Shown: positions 34,169 to 42,213 of the stretch, piece by piece
Layout of the letters: every line of letters begins with the position of its first letter
Position numbering within the stretch: the first letter of the stretch is position 1
NCBI RefSeq assembly: GCF_018283675.1
Contig: NZ_JAGVRK010000001.1
Location: forward strand, 186,001 to 250,000
Origin: Metabacillus flavus
GTDB taxonomy: Bacteria > Bacillota > Bacilli > Bacillales > Bacillaceae
Direction: 5' to 3'
Length of the DNA stretch: 64,000 nucleotides
Notes under the pieces: generated by a model
Database searches by the model: none
Seen by the model: the letters and a program-made list of their open reading frames with translations, nothing else
Told to the model about the DNA's origin: nothing
Translations under genes and position numbers: made by a program

Positions 34169-34200
34169 GGACAGCCTTTTTTAGGGGCTGTCTTTTTTTT
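34169..34200 (+). terminator. Terminator of the DUF1540 gene
   Basis: Stem AGGACAGCC/GGGCTGTCTTT with T-rich loop, followed by eight T. Confidence 0.85.
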
Positions 34201-34204
34201 GAAG

Positions 34205-34387
34205 GCTATGTTAAAGCAAGGTGTTGATTTTACACACCTGTTGATTGGAGTGGAAGGCTTGAGACTCCTGCGGGAGCAGCGGGACAGGTGAGACCCCGCA
34301 GGCGCTAAGCGGCGAGGAGGCTCAAGCAGCCCGCCCCGCGGAAAGCGAAAGCCTGCAACGGAAATCAACAGCCAAGTTTAACAGAGC
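34205..34387 (+). repeat. Dispersed repeat, family 1, copy 3
   Basis: Ends GCTATGTTAAA and TTTAACAGAGC, same orientation as the other copies. The core is nearly identical to copy 1. It separates the DUF1540 gene from the gas vesicle genes. Confidence 0.85.
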
Positions 34388-34505
34388 TTTTTTGAAAAGG
34401 TTTCCGCCGAGCGGAAGCCTTTATTGCGTTTTTAAATGAATTCATAAAAATGAGCATTCAGGTAAATCTAACAAAAACAGGCAGAAATGAAAGGAATGGG
34501 AACAC

Positions 34506-34763
34506 TTGAAAAACACGCTTGAAGCCATTGAACAGTTTTTTAGCGAATATCTTACGTCCCCTCATAAGATTCCTTCTGTTGAACCGGATGATGAGGGATT
34601 CCGCGCATTGGTCGAAATCATTGAAGAAAAAGAGTATATGAGAAAGTATGCGCGGGATGAGATGGTGGGAGTGTACGATGTGAAATTAAACAGCCAAAAC
34701 GAGGTCATCTCGTATTCGCGAAAATACTTGAAGCACCGTGGAGAGACGGGCCAATGGGATTGA
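34506..34763 (+). CDS. gvpO: Gas vesicle protein GvpO family (GvpR of B. megaterium)
   Basis: 85-aa accessory protein and the first gene of the gas vesicle cluster. The C-terminal half (EIIEEKEYMRKYARDEMVGVYDVKLNSQN, in parts, then EVISYSRKYLKHR) is the core of the GvpO family, which includes B. megaterium GvpR. TTG 34506 follows AAAGGA by 11 bp. It overlaps gvpF/L by 10 bp. Its role is in assembly; exact function is not known. GvpN, which normally follows GvpR in B. megaterium, is missing. Confidence 0.85.
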   Translation: MKNTLEAIEQFFSEYLTSPHKIPSVEPDDEGFRALVEIIEEKEYMRKYARDEMVGVYDVKLNSQNEVISYSRKYLKHRGETGQWD

Positions 34764-35491
34764 CTTCTGATGCAGGACTGTACGTTTTTTGCATTGCCGC
34801 AAGGCCGGACTGTGAAGTGGACAGGAGAATTTATTTTGAGGGAATGGACCGTGAATTGCTGATTATCCCGTATAAGGATCTGTTCCTGGCAGCCGCGCAG
34901 GTTCCGTTGCTGTTAAGACCATCGAAAGAAAATCTGCTTCTGCATCAAAAGGTCATCACATCCTTTATGGATGGCAGCGAGGCTGTCTTTCCGTTCAGCT
35001 TCGGGCACATTGTACATTCTTTGAAAGAGGCAGAAGGTCTGCTTAAGCGTCTTTATCCCGAGCTTCAGGGGATTCTACCATCCCTTAAAGGAAGAGTAGA
35101 GGTCGGTCTGAAGGTGATTGGGAAAAAAGATTGGCTGGCGCAGGAATTGGATAAAAAAGTGAAGCCTGCTAAAAGCACGCTTTATAAAGACCGGATTAAA
35201 CAGGGAGAGCTTGCTGAACGTTTTTTTCTTTCTTTAAGAAAGCAATTTAACGAGAGCATTCATCAAAAGCTTCATGACGCTGCGGATGATTCCAGGCAGA
35301 ATGACATTTTGACAGAAACGATGCTGCTGAACGGATCGTATCTCATTAGAAGAGAGCAGGAGGATTCATTTGATGAACTTGTTTCAGAGCTGTACGAAAC
35401 ATTCAAGGACCAGGCTGATTTTGTTTATACGGGACCATGGCCGCCTTATAACTTCATTAATATTCATTTGAGAGCAGAGAAGAGCTCATGA
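34754..35491 (+). CDS. gvpF: Gas vesicle protein GvpF/GvpL
   Basis: 245-aa GvpF/L-family protein that binds GvpA and starts vesicle assembly. The family pattern is seen in GLYVFCIAA at the start, VPFSFGHI (here FPFSFGHIVHS), KGRVEVGLKVI in the middle and TGPWPPYNFINI near the end. It overlaps gvpO by 10 bp and the gvpG start by 4 bp (ATGA), so the operon is translationally coupled. Gas vesicle clusters usually carry two F/L paralogues; only one is here. Confidence 0.92.
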   Translation: MGLTSDAGLYVFCIAARPDCEVDRRIYFEGMDRELLIIPYKDLFLAAAQVPLLLRPSKENLLLHQKVITSFMDGSEAVFPFSFGHIVHSLKEAEGLLKRLYPELQGILPSLKGRVEVGLKVIGKKDWLAQELDKKVKPAKSTLYKDRIKQGELAERFFLSLRKQFNESIHQKLHDAADDSRQNDILTETMLLNGSYLIRREQEDSFDELVSELYETFKDQADFVYTGPWPPYNFINIHLRAEKSS

Positions 35492-35745
35492 TGCCTGTCC
35501 TGTTATTGCCGCTGAAGCTGTTCCTGCTAGCTGCTGAAAAAGTAAAGGAAGAAGCAGATAAGCAACTGTATGACGTTGGTATTATTCAGAAAAACCTGCT
35601 GATGCTTGAGCTCAGGCATGAAAAAAATGAAATTCATGAAGATGAGTACAGGCGGCAATATGAAGAATGGATCAGAAGATATGAATGCGCAAAAGACATG
35701 GAAAGACGACAGTGGAGCAAGCTGCTGGATGATGAGTCTGTGTAA
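35488..35745 (+). CDS. gvpG: Gas vesicle protein GvpG
   Basis: 85-aa helical accessory protein. LLLPLKLFLLAAEKVKEEADKQLYD (split as one amphipathic helix) at the start and LMLELRHEKNEIHEDEYRRQYEEW match GvpG, whose helices contact GvpF/L. The ATG 35488 overlaps the TGA of gvpF/L. No membrane segment. Confidence 0.9.
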   Translation: MMPVLLLPLKLFLLAAEKVKEEADKQLYDVGIIQKNLLMLELRHEKNEIHEDEYRRQYEEWIRRYECAKDMERRQWSKLLDDESV

Positions 35746-35759
35746 GGGAGGTAAGGGGC

Positions 35760-36041
35760 GTGCTGTCTGAACAAACGAGTTCAATAGTCGATGTACTGGA
35801 AAGAATTCTTGATAAAGGCGTCGTCATCGCTGGGGATATCCGGATTAACCTGGCGGATGTAGAGCTTTTGACCATAAAAATCCGTCTGATTGTGGCTTCT
35901 GTCGATAAAGCGAAGGAAATCGGACTGGATTGGTGGGAAAGAGATCCTTATTTAAGTTCAAAGGCACACCCTATTGAAGAACGGCCAAAAGGAGAGCGTA
36001 CCGGCCTGCTTGATGCACTTGATTTGAAAAGATTAATTTAA
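35760..36041 (+). CDS. gvpJ: Gas vesicle protein GvpJ (A-family minor shell/accessory)
   Basis: 93-aa GvpA-family protein of the J type: SIVDVLERILDKGVVIAGDIRI, NLADVELLTIKIRLIVASVDKA and EIGLDWWERDPYLSS, a tail diagnostic of GvpJ of B. megaterium. GTG 35760 has GGGAGG 8 bp upstream. GvpJ is thought to nucleate the vesicle end. Next gene follows by 15 bp. Confidence 0.88.
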   Translation: MLSEQTSSIVDVLERILDKGVVIAGDIRINLADVELLTIKIRLIVASVDKAKEIGLDWWERDPYLSSKAHPIEERPKGERTGLLDALDLKRLI

Positions 36042-36056
36042 AGGGAGGCAGTCCAT

Positions 36057-36440
36057 ATGGATGACGATTCTCGGGAATCCTATAGACGGGATTCCATTCT
36101 GGAAACGCTTGTGATTACAGCCAATCGTTACGATTTTGAGCTGGATTTGATTTTAACTGTGGATGGCAAGGCGGTGACCGGGGGTCTTATTTCGGCTTCC
36201 GATTACTTAGAGGGATTAGGCCATTTATTTGAGCAGCGTGCCGATGAGCATTCGGCCAAATTGAGTGAGCGTTTTTACGAAGCAAGCAAAGGGGCGGGAG
36301 ACCATGGGACGGCTGCGTTCATTCATTTGAAAAATGTATACATCGAAGGGGAAAAAGCGGCCGTTTCTGCATTTTGGAGAGGCAGGCTTGATCAGGTAAG
36401 CGGATTTGTCATTGGAAAGCCCGTTAGGAGAACACAGTAA
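36057..36440 (+). CDS. gvpU: Gas vesicle accessory protein GvpU-like
   Basis: 127-aa soluble protein with no signal. [59 protein letters not shown] and [16 protein letters not shown] follow the B. megaterium GvpU pattern as I recall it. GvpT, which normally separates gvpJ and gvpU, is absent. GGGAGG precedes ATG 36057. GvpU has been connected with gas vesicle clustering in the cell. Confidence 0.75.
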   Translation: MDDDSRESYRRDSILETLVITANRYDFELDLILTVDGKAVTGGLISASDYLEGLGHLFEQRADEHSAKLSERFYEASKGAGDHGTAAFIHLKNVYIEGEKAAVSAFWRGRLDQVSGFVIGKPVRRTQ

Positions 36441-36460
36441 AAAATAAGGAGGGGGTAAAG

Positions 36461-36742
36461 ATGATGCTTGAAAAATGCAGGGATGGATCGAGCCTTGTAG
36501 AAGTCGTGGATCGCATATTGGATAAAGGAATTGTCATCGATGTATTTGCGCGAATTTCGGTTTTGGGGATTGAATTAATTACAGTGGAGGCAAGGATTGT
36601 CGTTTCAAGTATTGAGACGTGGCTGCGCTATGCTGATGCTGTTGATCTGCTGAAAAGTACTGAGGATGTTCATGATCCCAATAATGGACAATCATACCGG
36701 GAGCCTAAGGACCTTTTAGACAACTTATTATTCCAAATTTAA
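36461..36742 (+). CDS. gvpA: Gas vesicle structural protein GvpA-like
   Basis: 93-aa shell protein candidate. [40 protein letters not shown] (as consecutive short parts) and [11 protein letters not shown] form the conserved GvpA helix-beta-beta-helix core. The C-terminal tail (about 25 residues, acidic) is longer and different from standard GvpA. It is placed last, whereas gvpA is usually first. ATG 36461 follows GGAGGGG; ATG 36464 is an equal alternative. If functional it is the only major shell protein in the cluster. Confidence 0.85.
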   Translation: MMLEKCRDGSSLVEVVDRILDKGIVIDVFARISVLGIELITVEARIVVSSIETWLRYADAVDLLKSTEDVHDPNNGQSYREPKDLLDNLLFQI

Positions 36743-36772
36743 AAACGAGAGCCGGAAGCCCTCGTTTTTTTC
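36741..36772. terminator. Terminator of the gas vesicle operon
   Basis: Stem AAAACGAG/CTCGTTTT followed by T; also acts for the opposite gene. Confidence 0.8.
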
Positions 36773-36946
36773 CTATTCACCGTTTTTAGTTTTTATGCTT
36801 TGATCAATGGTGCCTGCTGCGTAATGGTGGCCAATTTGTTCGTGGGTCACTTCAAGACCAGTTGTTGTATGTTCCTTTTCCTTTTCGGCCGGATCGAATG
36901 ATTTGCCTGCTACCTCTTCTGCCATTTCGGTTAGTTTGGTGCTCAA
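36773..36946 (-). CDS. Small YozQ-like (DUF4025) protein
   Basis: 57-aa hydrophilic protein. TTG 36946 has AAAGGAG nine bp upstream, so the product begins MSTKLTEMAEEVAGKSFDP; the longer ATG frame would include the ribosome binding site. It continues TTGLEVTHEQIGHHYAAGTIDQ, resembling the YozQ/DUF4025 small protein family of Bacillus. Function unknown. Convergent with the gas vesicle operon. Confidence 0.75.
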   Translation of the reverse strand: MSTKLTEMAEEVAGKSFDPAEKEKEHTTTGLEVTHEQIGHHYAAGTIDQSIKTKNGE

Positions 36947-37096
36947 GCTGAATCTCTCCTTTCGATGTGCATGCATCCTTTTGATGCACCTACTTGTCCA
37001 TTCCCGATTTCATCTATTCTTACACAGTTTTATTTCTTTGAAGGGACAAGTTGTGTATAATCCGAGTGAAGTGATTAATGGAAGGACGGTGTCAGG

Positions 37097-37399
37097 ATGC
37101 TGACAATTACTAGCCACGAAGCGGAACTGCTTGAGGATCCGTTTGGGATATTGCCTGGTGAACGGTATGAATTTTTATTGGATTTGGATGTTCCGGAGGA
37201 TGATGAGCTTTATTCTGAGAACGGGATCTACTTACGGGTGATTTTCCTGCTGGAGAATGAGCAGGCGCGGATTACTCAATATCAATTTTATGAAAAAGAG
37301 ACAGAACAGAGCTTTGACTTCGGTTTGGATGAGGAAGAGGAAGCAATGGTTGCCTCTTATTGCCTTGAGCATTTGCCTGAGGAGCAGGAAGAAGAATAA
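37097..37399 (+). CDS. DUF6509-like acidic protein
   Basis: 100-aa acidic cytosolic protein. LEDPFGILPGERYEFLLDLDVPEDDELYSENGIYLRVIF (in parts) and RITQYQFYEKET are consistent with the DUF6509 family as I recall it. It has no signal or membrane segment, and no function is known. GGAAGGA precedes ATG 37097 and a terminator follows. Confidence 0.65.
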   Translation: MLTITSHEAELLEDPFGILPGERYEFLLDLDVPEDDELYSENGIYLRVIFLLENEQARITQYQFYEKETEQSFDFGLDEEEEAMVASYCLEHLPEEQEEE

Positions 37400-37400
37400 G

Positions 37401-37431
37401 AAAAGGCTGCCGGACAGCAGCCTTTTTCTTA
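37401..37431. terminator. Bidirectional terminator
   Basis: Stem AAAAGGCTGC/GCAGCCTTTTT between convergent genes. Confidence 0.8.
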
Positions 37432-37830
37432 TGCGGTTTTATTCCCGGCTTCCGCGATATGGAACATGAGGTGGGCAAGGTGATGAATGGGACCGTACAC
37501 TTCCTCGTCGCCTTCTGCTGCCTGCTGTTCTTCACTGAATTCAAGGTCATTTAAGTAAAGAGCTGTAAACTGGTAGAAATCTTTCAATTCAAATCCATAG
37601 CATGCAACCGGATCCTCTTCGTTTTCCTCGTACTGCAGAACAAGATAGGATTCGCTGCGGTCTTTATCCTCGGCATCGAAAAATACAAAGTAGCCTACAT
37701 TTGTATCAAGCTCGAATAAATGGCGGGTCCCGCCTTCCGTTTTGGCTGCAAAATCCTCTTCAGATAGCTTATAGACCGTCATGTCCTCTGTTTCGTCTTC
37801 TTTATGAAATGCTACTGTAAAAGTCTCCAT
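37429..37830 (-). CDS. Conserved acidic protein of unknown function
   Basis: 133-aa soluble, strongly acidic protein starting METFTVAFHKEDET with clear GAGGAGG upstream. It has alternating strand-like segments (YFVFFDAEDKD, YLVLQYEENEE, YGFELKDFYQFTALYLNDLE) and a C-terminal helix PIHHLAHLMFHIAEA. I do not recognize a family. It is separated from the DUF6509 gene by a shared terminator. Confidence 0.7.
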   Translation of the reverse strand: METFTVAFHKEDETEDMTVYKLSEEDFAAKTEGGTRHLFELDTNVGYFVFFDAEDKDRSESYLVLQYEENEEDPVACYGFELKDFYQFTALYLNDLEFSEEQQAAEGDEEVYGPIHHLAHLMFHIAEAGNKTA

Positions 37831-37860
37831 TTGTAATCCTCCTCTGAATTATGTACGTGT

Positions 37861-38370
37861 TTAGTATGACCCTTTTTCGAAAAAAACGTGTTCGGCTTGA
37901 AGTGTCTCTCCAATGTTGATCAGCCCGAAGGAGAAGCGGGGCTGCCTTCTTTTATCAGTTGGGGATCCCGGATTAAAAATGAGAAGCCCCTTGTCCTGTT
38001 TTTTAACGGGAATATGAGAGTGGCCAAAGATCAGACAGTCTAGATGTTCGTCTTTGAAGGCATTCAGAGCCCGTCTTTCAGTTGAAGCCCCTTTTCCTTC
38101 ATGGCCGTGGACAACACCGATCTTAAAGCCGTTCATGTCCAGGAGCAGACGGCGGGGGAGAAGGTGTTTAAGTTCCTCATCATCCGCATTTCCGTATACC
38201 GCATGAACGGTTCCGAGCCTGCACAATTCCCGGCAGGCGTCAGCGTTTAGAAAATCTCCGGCATGAATGATGGCATCAGCCGTTTGAAGCTCAACTAAAA
38301 GGCGGGGCGGAAGAGATTTTGCTCTTTTAGGAATATGGGTATCAGAGAGCACAACAATCTTCACCTTCAT
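37861..38370 (-). CDS. Metallophosphoesterase (YfcE/YsnB-like phosphodiesterase)
   Basis: 169-aa binuclear metal phosphodiesterase. Metal and catalytic residues are D10 and H12 (LSDTH), D39 (AGD), N61 (YGNAD), H88 (VHGH) and H117-H119 (GHSH), the full MJ0936/YfcE set. ATG 38370 follows AGGCGG; the upstream ATG 38403 lacks a site. Likely acts on small phosphodiesters; cAMP has been proposed for relatives. Not clearly in an operon. Confidence 0.9.
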   Translation of the reverse strand: MKVKIVVLSDTHIPKRAKSLPPRLLVELQTADAIIHAGDFLNADACRELCRLGTVHAVYGNADDEELKHLLPRRLLLDMNGFKIGVVHGHEGKGASTERRALNAFKDEHLDCLIFGHSHIPVKKQDKGLLIFNPGSPTDKRRQPRFSFGLINIGETLQAEHVFFEKGSY

Positions 38371-38429
38371 CACCGCCTGTTTTGTATGGCTAAAGAATAC
38401 CACAAATCTCCGGCTGAAAGAAAAAAGCT

Positions 38430-38455
38430 GACAGGCATTGCTGTCAGCCTAAGGG
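38430..38455 (-). terminator. Terminator of the DinB-family gene
   Basis: On the minus strand GCTGACAGC..GCTGTCAGC-type stem followed by six T. Confidence 0.75.
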
Positions 38456-38456
38456 A

Positions 38457-38951
38457 TTAGCCCAGAGAGTGCATGTTTGTCCATTCCTCTTTGCTCGGTC
38501 CGTATACACCCGGTACGTTCAGGCCGGCCTGTCGCATCAATACCGTCATCTGTCCGCGGTGGTGAGCCTGATGCTGGATCAGCGTGCGCAGAACAGCATG
38601 AAGAGGTACTTCATCTCCGAAAAATTCACGTGTTTCATTTAACGTTTCATCCGCCCATTGTTCCTGGATCGCTTTAATCATAGAGTCACTTGTATTCTTG
38701 TAATCAGATGCAATCTCTGCTGCAGACTCAGGAATGGTTTCTACATGGGGAGGGTGCTGGAAATTCAATCCGGTTTGAGCAAGCATGGTGTGAAGAGCAA
38801 CCGTGATATGCCACCCTAAGCCGCCAAGATAATTGTATCCCGGTGCAATTTCCTGACTTAGTGATTCGTCTGTCAGCGTCTGAAGGATTTTTTCTGTGGC
38901 TTGTGATTCGATTTTCCATTCCTCAATAAATTCTTGTCTGGATGTAAACAT
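38457..38951 (-). CDS. DinB-family protein
   Basis: 164-aa four-helix bundle metalloprotein of the DinB/YfiT superfamily. The three metal-ligand histidines are visible: WHITVALH (H48), HQAHHRG (two His near 129 and 133). Often thiol-transferases (bacillithiol or similar) but also DNA-damage-induced proteins; no substrate can be given. AGGAGG precedes ATG 38951. Monocistronic. Confidence 0.85.
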   Translation of the reverse strand: MFTSRQEFIEEWKIESQATEKILQTLTDESLSQEIAPGYNYLGGLGWHITVALHTMLAQTGLNFQHPPHVETIPESAAEIASDYKNTSDSMIKAIQEQWADETLNETREFFGDEVPLHAVLRTLIQHQAHHRGQMTVLMRQAGLNVPGVYGPSKEEWTNMHSLG

Positions 38952-39089
38952 GGCTGGTTCCTCCTCTTTCTATCTATGGACTCTGTAACATACATATAGG
39001 TTTATTACCCGATTATTGTAAAAACAAGGCCAGTTCGAAAAAAATAATGTTCAGCTGAGATATAATGAAGCAAAAAAGGAGGGGACGGT

Positions 39090-39815
39090 TTGTTTTTACG
39101 AAGCATCCGGCTTAAGCCAATCAGCGGATCTATGCCTAATTATTACCCTTTCACCATACCGGCGATCCGAAATTTAAAAGAACTATCATTTCATAGTGAT
39201 GTGACCTTTTTCTGCGGAGAAAATGGTTCGGGAAAATCAACCCTGCTTGAAGCGATTGCCTTTCAATGCGGGTTTCATACTGCAGGAGGCAGCCGCCATA
39301 ACCGCTACGAGGTCCATGCATCGAATTCCGACCTTGGGGAGCATCTTCAGCTTTCATGGCTTCCAAGAGCGCAGGACGGGTTCTTTTTCAGGGCCGAATC
39401 CTTTTACCAGTTTGCGAGCCATATTGACGAAACAGATGAGGATGAATATAAAAGCTACGGCGGGAAGTCCCTTCATCAGCAATCGCACGGGGAATCCTTC
39501 CTATCGCTGTTTGCAAACCGGCTCAATGGAAAAGCAATCTATCTTCTGGACGAACCGGAGGCAGCGTTATCACCTCAAAGACAGCTCGCTCTGCTCAGAG
39601 TGATTTATGATTTGACAAAGGAAGGCGGTGCCCAGTTTATTATCGCGACCCATTCCCCCATTTTGCTTGGGTACCCGGGTGCATCCATCCGGTTATTTGA
39701 AGAGGGAGAGATTGTGGAAACAGAATATGAAAATACGGAGCATTACAGTCTGACTAAATATTTCCTGCAGAACAGGGAAAGGCTCTTGGCTGAGCTTTTT
39801 AAAGAGGAAGAGTAA
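39090..39815 (+). CDS. AAA-family ATPase (SMC/ABC-like, 241 aa)
   Basis: Short P-loop ATPase of the ABC/OLD-like group. Walker A GENGSGKST at 43-51, ABC-type signature SHGES at 132-136, Walker B IYLLDEPEAALSP at 150-162, and switch His in ATHSPIL. TTG 39090 follows GGAGG by 7 bp. It has no long coiled coil, so it is a compact form as seen in many bacteria of unknown role. No partner gene adjacent. Confidence 0.83.
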   Translation: MFLRSIRLKPISGSMPNYYPFTIPAIRNLKELSFHSDVTFFCGENGSGKSTLLEAIAFQCGFHTAGGSRHNRYEVHASNSDLGEHLQLSWLPRAQDGFFFRAESFYQFASHIDETDEDEYKSYGGKSLHQQSHGESFLSLFANRLNGKAIYLLDEPEAALSPQRQLALLRVIYDLTKEGGAQFIIATHSPILLGYPGASIRLFEEGEIVETEYENTEHYSLTKYFLQNRERLLAELFKEEE

Positions 39816-39816
39816 A

Positions 39817-39849
39817 AAACCCAAGAGCCGGGGCTCTTGGGTTTCAGGT
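39817..39849. terminator. Bidirectional terminator
   Basis: Perfect stem AACCCAAGAGCC/GGCTCTTGGGTT between convergent genes. Confidence 0.9.
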
Positions 39850-41015
39850 TAAAACGTAACATCTTCTCCATTGTAGGCAGCATGGAATAATTTTCGCATC
39901 TCATCCTCGGAGGTTTCACGGGGATTCGTTGATGTGCAAGGGTCAGCAATAGCGTTCTTGGCCATTTCATCCACATGCTTCTCAAACAGCTCCTCTGAAA
40001 TGCCATATTCCTTCAAGGAATTTGGCACATTCATTTCTTTGTTCAACGAGCGTACCCACTCAACAAGAGAATCGGTCAGCTCCTCGCTGTTTCCGCCCTT
40101 CAAGCCAAGACGCTTCGCAATAGCAGCAAACCGGTCAGCGGATACGGTGCGGTTAAACTGGATTACATATGGCAAGTAAATGCCGTTTGCACAGCCATGC
40201 GGAATTTCAAACGTTGGACCGCTCTTATGGGCCATGCTATGAACGTTTCCGAGCACAGCGTTGGAGAAGGCCATTCCTGCCATCGCCTGTGCGTAATGCA
40301 CTTGTTCTCTCGATTCTTTGCTGCCTTTATAAGAAGAAACAAGATGATCCTTTAGAATTTCCGCTGCTTCAATTGCAAGGGAATCTGTAAAAACCGTCCT
40401 TGGCTTCGCTACGTATGACTCAATACTATGGGTAACGGCATCCATGCCGCTGTATGCAATCAATTTTTGAGGAAGGTCCTCCACCATAACCGGGTCAATA
40501 ATCGCGATATCCGGTGTCAGCTCAAAGCTTGCGATCGGGTATTTAATGCCAGTTTTCCCGTCTGTTATGACCGATAAATTGGAAATCTCGGAAGCCGTCC
40601 CGCTCGTAGTCGGAATGCCGATAAATTTAGCTTTCTTGCGAAGCGGAGGCAGATTGAACAGTTTGATGGTCTCTTCAAACGCAATCTCAGGATATTCATA
40701 GAAAATCCACATGGCTTTTGCAGCATCCATAGGGGATCCGCCGCCCACTCCGATAATCCAATCCGGTTCGAAATCACGGAGATGCTGGGCCTGTTCCTGT
40801 GCCATTTGGATTGTCGGCTCCTCGGTTATGCCTTCAATTACCTTTGTCTCAATGTCTTTTTCAGAAAGGTAAGATAGAATTTTATCAAGGTGTCCATTTT
40901 CTTTAACAGATCCGCCGCCGATGATAATAGCTGCTTTTCTGCCTTCAAGCTCTTTCAGTTTTTCTAACGCATTCTCTCCAAAAAAGATGTCTCTTGGTAT
41001 AGTAAAGCGATTCAT
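39849..41015 (-). CDS. Iron-containing alcohol dehydrogenase
   Basis: 388-aa NAD(P)-dependent alcohol dehydrogenase, group III. GVGGGSPMDAAKAM binds the cofactor; AYSGMDAVTHSIE and HSMAHKSGPTFEIPHGCANGIYLPY give the Asp and three His that hold Fe2+. The length is normal. Similar to butanol-dehydrogenase-type enzymes; substrate undetermined. ATG 41015 follows AGGAG. No Rex or cre box was found in front. Confidence 0.92.
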   Translation of the reverse strand: MNRFTIPRDIFFGENALEKLKELEGRKAAIIIGGGSVKENGHLDKILSYLSEKDIETKVIEGITEEPTIQMAQEQAQHLRDFEPDWIIGVGGGSPMDAAKAMWIFYEYPEIAFEETIKLFNLPPLRKKAKFIGIPTTSGTASEISNLSVITDGKTGIKYPIASFELTPDIAIIDPVMVEDLPQKLIAYSGMDAVTHSIESYVAKPRTVFTDSLAIEAAEILKDHLVSSYKGSKESREQVHYAQAMAGMAFSNAVLGNVHSMAHKSGPTFEIPHGCANGIYLPYVIQFNRTVSADRFAAIAKRLGLKGGNSEELTDSLVEWVRSLNKEMNVPNSLKEYGISEELFEKHVDEMAKNAIADPCTSTNPRETSEDEMRKLFHAAYNGEDVTF

Positions 41016-41167
41016 GTGTAAAACTCCTTCTTTAGTGAGTGTCTTTTGGTTATACTAATGCATTACCTTGTTTGTGAGATGCTAAACATATGCATGTGCA
41101 GGCAAATGTTTATCCCTCAGGGAAGTTTTGTTCTATAGTATAAGCACAGAAATAAGGAGGAATGTAC

Positions 41168-41455
41168 ATGTCTCAAATTACAATCAATGCCATTATGAAA
41201 GCGAAATCCGGCAAAGAAGAGCAACTCTTTGGAGAAATGAAAAAAGCGCTGGCTCCTTCAAGAGCGGAGGAAGGCTGCATCAGCTATGATCTTCATCGTT
41301 CAAAAGAGGATCCGGGAGTTTTCGTTTTCTATGAAAACTGGAAGGATCAGGCTGCGGTAGATGCCCATATGCAATCCGCCCACTATCAGGCTTACCGCGA
41401 GGCAATCGCTGATCTCATTGAAACGAGAGAAGTGCATTTTCTGGAAAAAGTATAA
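41168..41455 (+). CDS. ABM-superfamily putative quinol monooxygenase
   Basis: 95-aa protein of the antibiotic-biosynthesis-monooxygenase fold (YgiN-like): ITINAIMKAKSGKEEQLF, EEGCISYDLHRSKEDPGVFVFYENWKD and HYQAYREAIADLIE. ATG 41168 lies seven bp after AAGGAGG; ATG 41162 is too close. It may act on quinols or redox-active metabolites. Monocistronic. Confidence 0.87.
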   Translation: MSQITINAIMKAKSGKEEQLFGEMKKALAPSRAEEGCISYDLHRSKEDPGVFVFYENWKDQAAVDAHMQSAHYQAYREAIADLIETREVHFLEKV

Positions 41456-41464
41456 TAGTAATCC

Positions 41465-41493
41465 GCACACCGTTTTCAAACGGTGTGTTTTTT
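41465..41493 (+). terminator. Terminator of the monooxygenase gene
   Basis: Stem CACACCGTTT/AAACGGTGTG and six T. Confidence 0.9.
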
Positions 41494-41515
41494 AATGGAA
41501 ATTAAGCTTTTTATA

Positions 41516-41605
41516 TTGAAAATCAGAGCGTTCGTATTATAATTGAAAATGCTTAAAGTAAACTTTTAGTAATGTAATACAAAACTTCTTCACTTTAAAG
41601 TTTAC
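41516..41605 (+). promoter_or_regulatory. Promoter and operators of the polyamine operon
   Basis: TTGAAA (41516-41521), 16-bp spacer, TATAAT (41538-41543). Just downstream AAAGTAAACTTT (41555-41566) is a near palindrome, and AAAGTTTAC (41597-41605) repeats its arm inverted (exact complement of GTAAACTTT at 41558-41566). They are candidate sites for the PuuR-like regulator encoded next. Confidence 0.6.
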
Positions 41606-41634
41606 CTATTATAAACAGGAATGAAGGGTAATGT

Positions 41635-42177
41635 ATGCAAATAGGGAAAAAAATAAAAAATCTCCGTCTGAAAAGCGGGCTGACTCAGGAAGAGCTTGGG
41701 GAACGAACGGATTTAAGCAAAGGCTACATTTCTCAGCTTGAACGGGATTTAAGCTCCCCATCTATGGAAACCTTTTTCAGTATTTTGGAAGTGCTGGGAT
41801 GCACCCCGGAAAAGTTTTTTGAATCAGGGGATTCTATTCAAAAGGTTGTGTATTCAGAAGAAGATCAAACAGGGTATAAAGATGAAGAGAAGGGCTATGA
41901 GATTCACTGGCTCGTTCCTGAATCCAATGAGAAAGAAATGGAACCGGTCCGTCTTCTCTTCAAGGAAAAAGGGGAATTTAAAGAATTTGAACCCTCTTCA
42001 TCCGAAACATACGGTTATTGCTTGAACGGCAGGGTGGCTATTCGGATTGGCACCAGATATTACAGTGCAAGTGCCGGGGAATCTATTTATTTTTCCGCTG
42101 CGGATACTCACCAGATTACGAATGACTTCGATGGACCATCAGAGATTATCCTCGTCGCTACCAATTCCTACTTATAA
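41635..42177 (+). CDS. XRE-family regulator with cupin domain (PuuR-like)
   Basis: 180-aa transcription factor. Residues 1-60 are an HTH_3 domain (KIKNLRLKSGLTQEELGERTDLSKGYISQLERDLSSPS, in parts), residues about 105-178 a C-terminal cupin (GYCLNGRVAIRIGTRYYSASAGESIYFSAADTHQI). This is the architecture of the polyamine regulator PuuR/PotR. It is the first gene in front of potABCD, 36 bp upstream, and probably controls them with polyamine as ligand. Confidence 0.88.
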   Translation: MQIGKKIKNLRLKSGLTQEELGERTDLSKGYISQLERDLSSPSMETFFSILEVLGCTPEKFFESGDSIQKVVYSEEDQTGYKDEEKGYEIHWLVPESNEKEMEPVRLLFKEKGEFKEFEPSSSETYGYCLNGRVAIRIGTRYYSASAGESIYFSAADTHQITNDFDGPSEIILVATNSYL

Positions 42178-42213
42178 TCAAACGTTTGTTTAAATATCAT
42201 TTAGGAGGCTGTT

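Noticed and set aside
41016-41167. Rex or cre box in front of the alcohol dehydrogenase
   Set aside because: Only partial matches such as TTTGTGAGATGCTAAACA were seen; arms do not pair.
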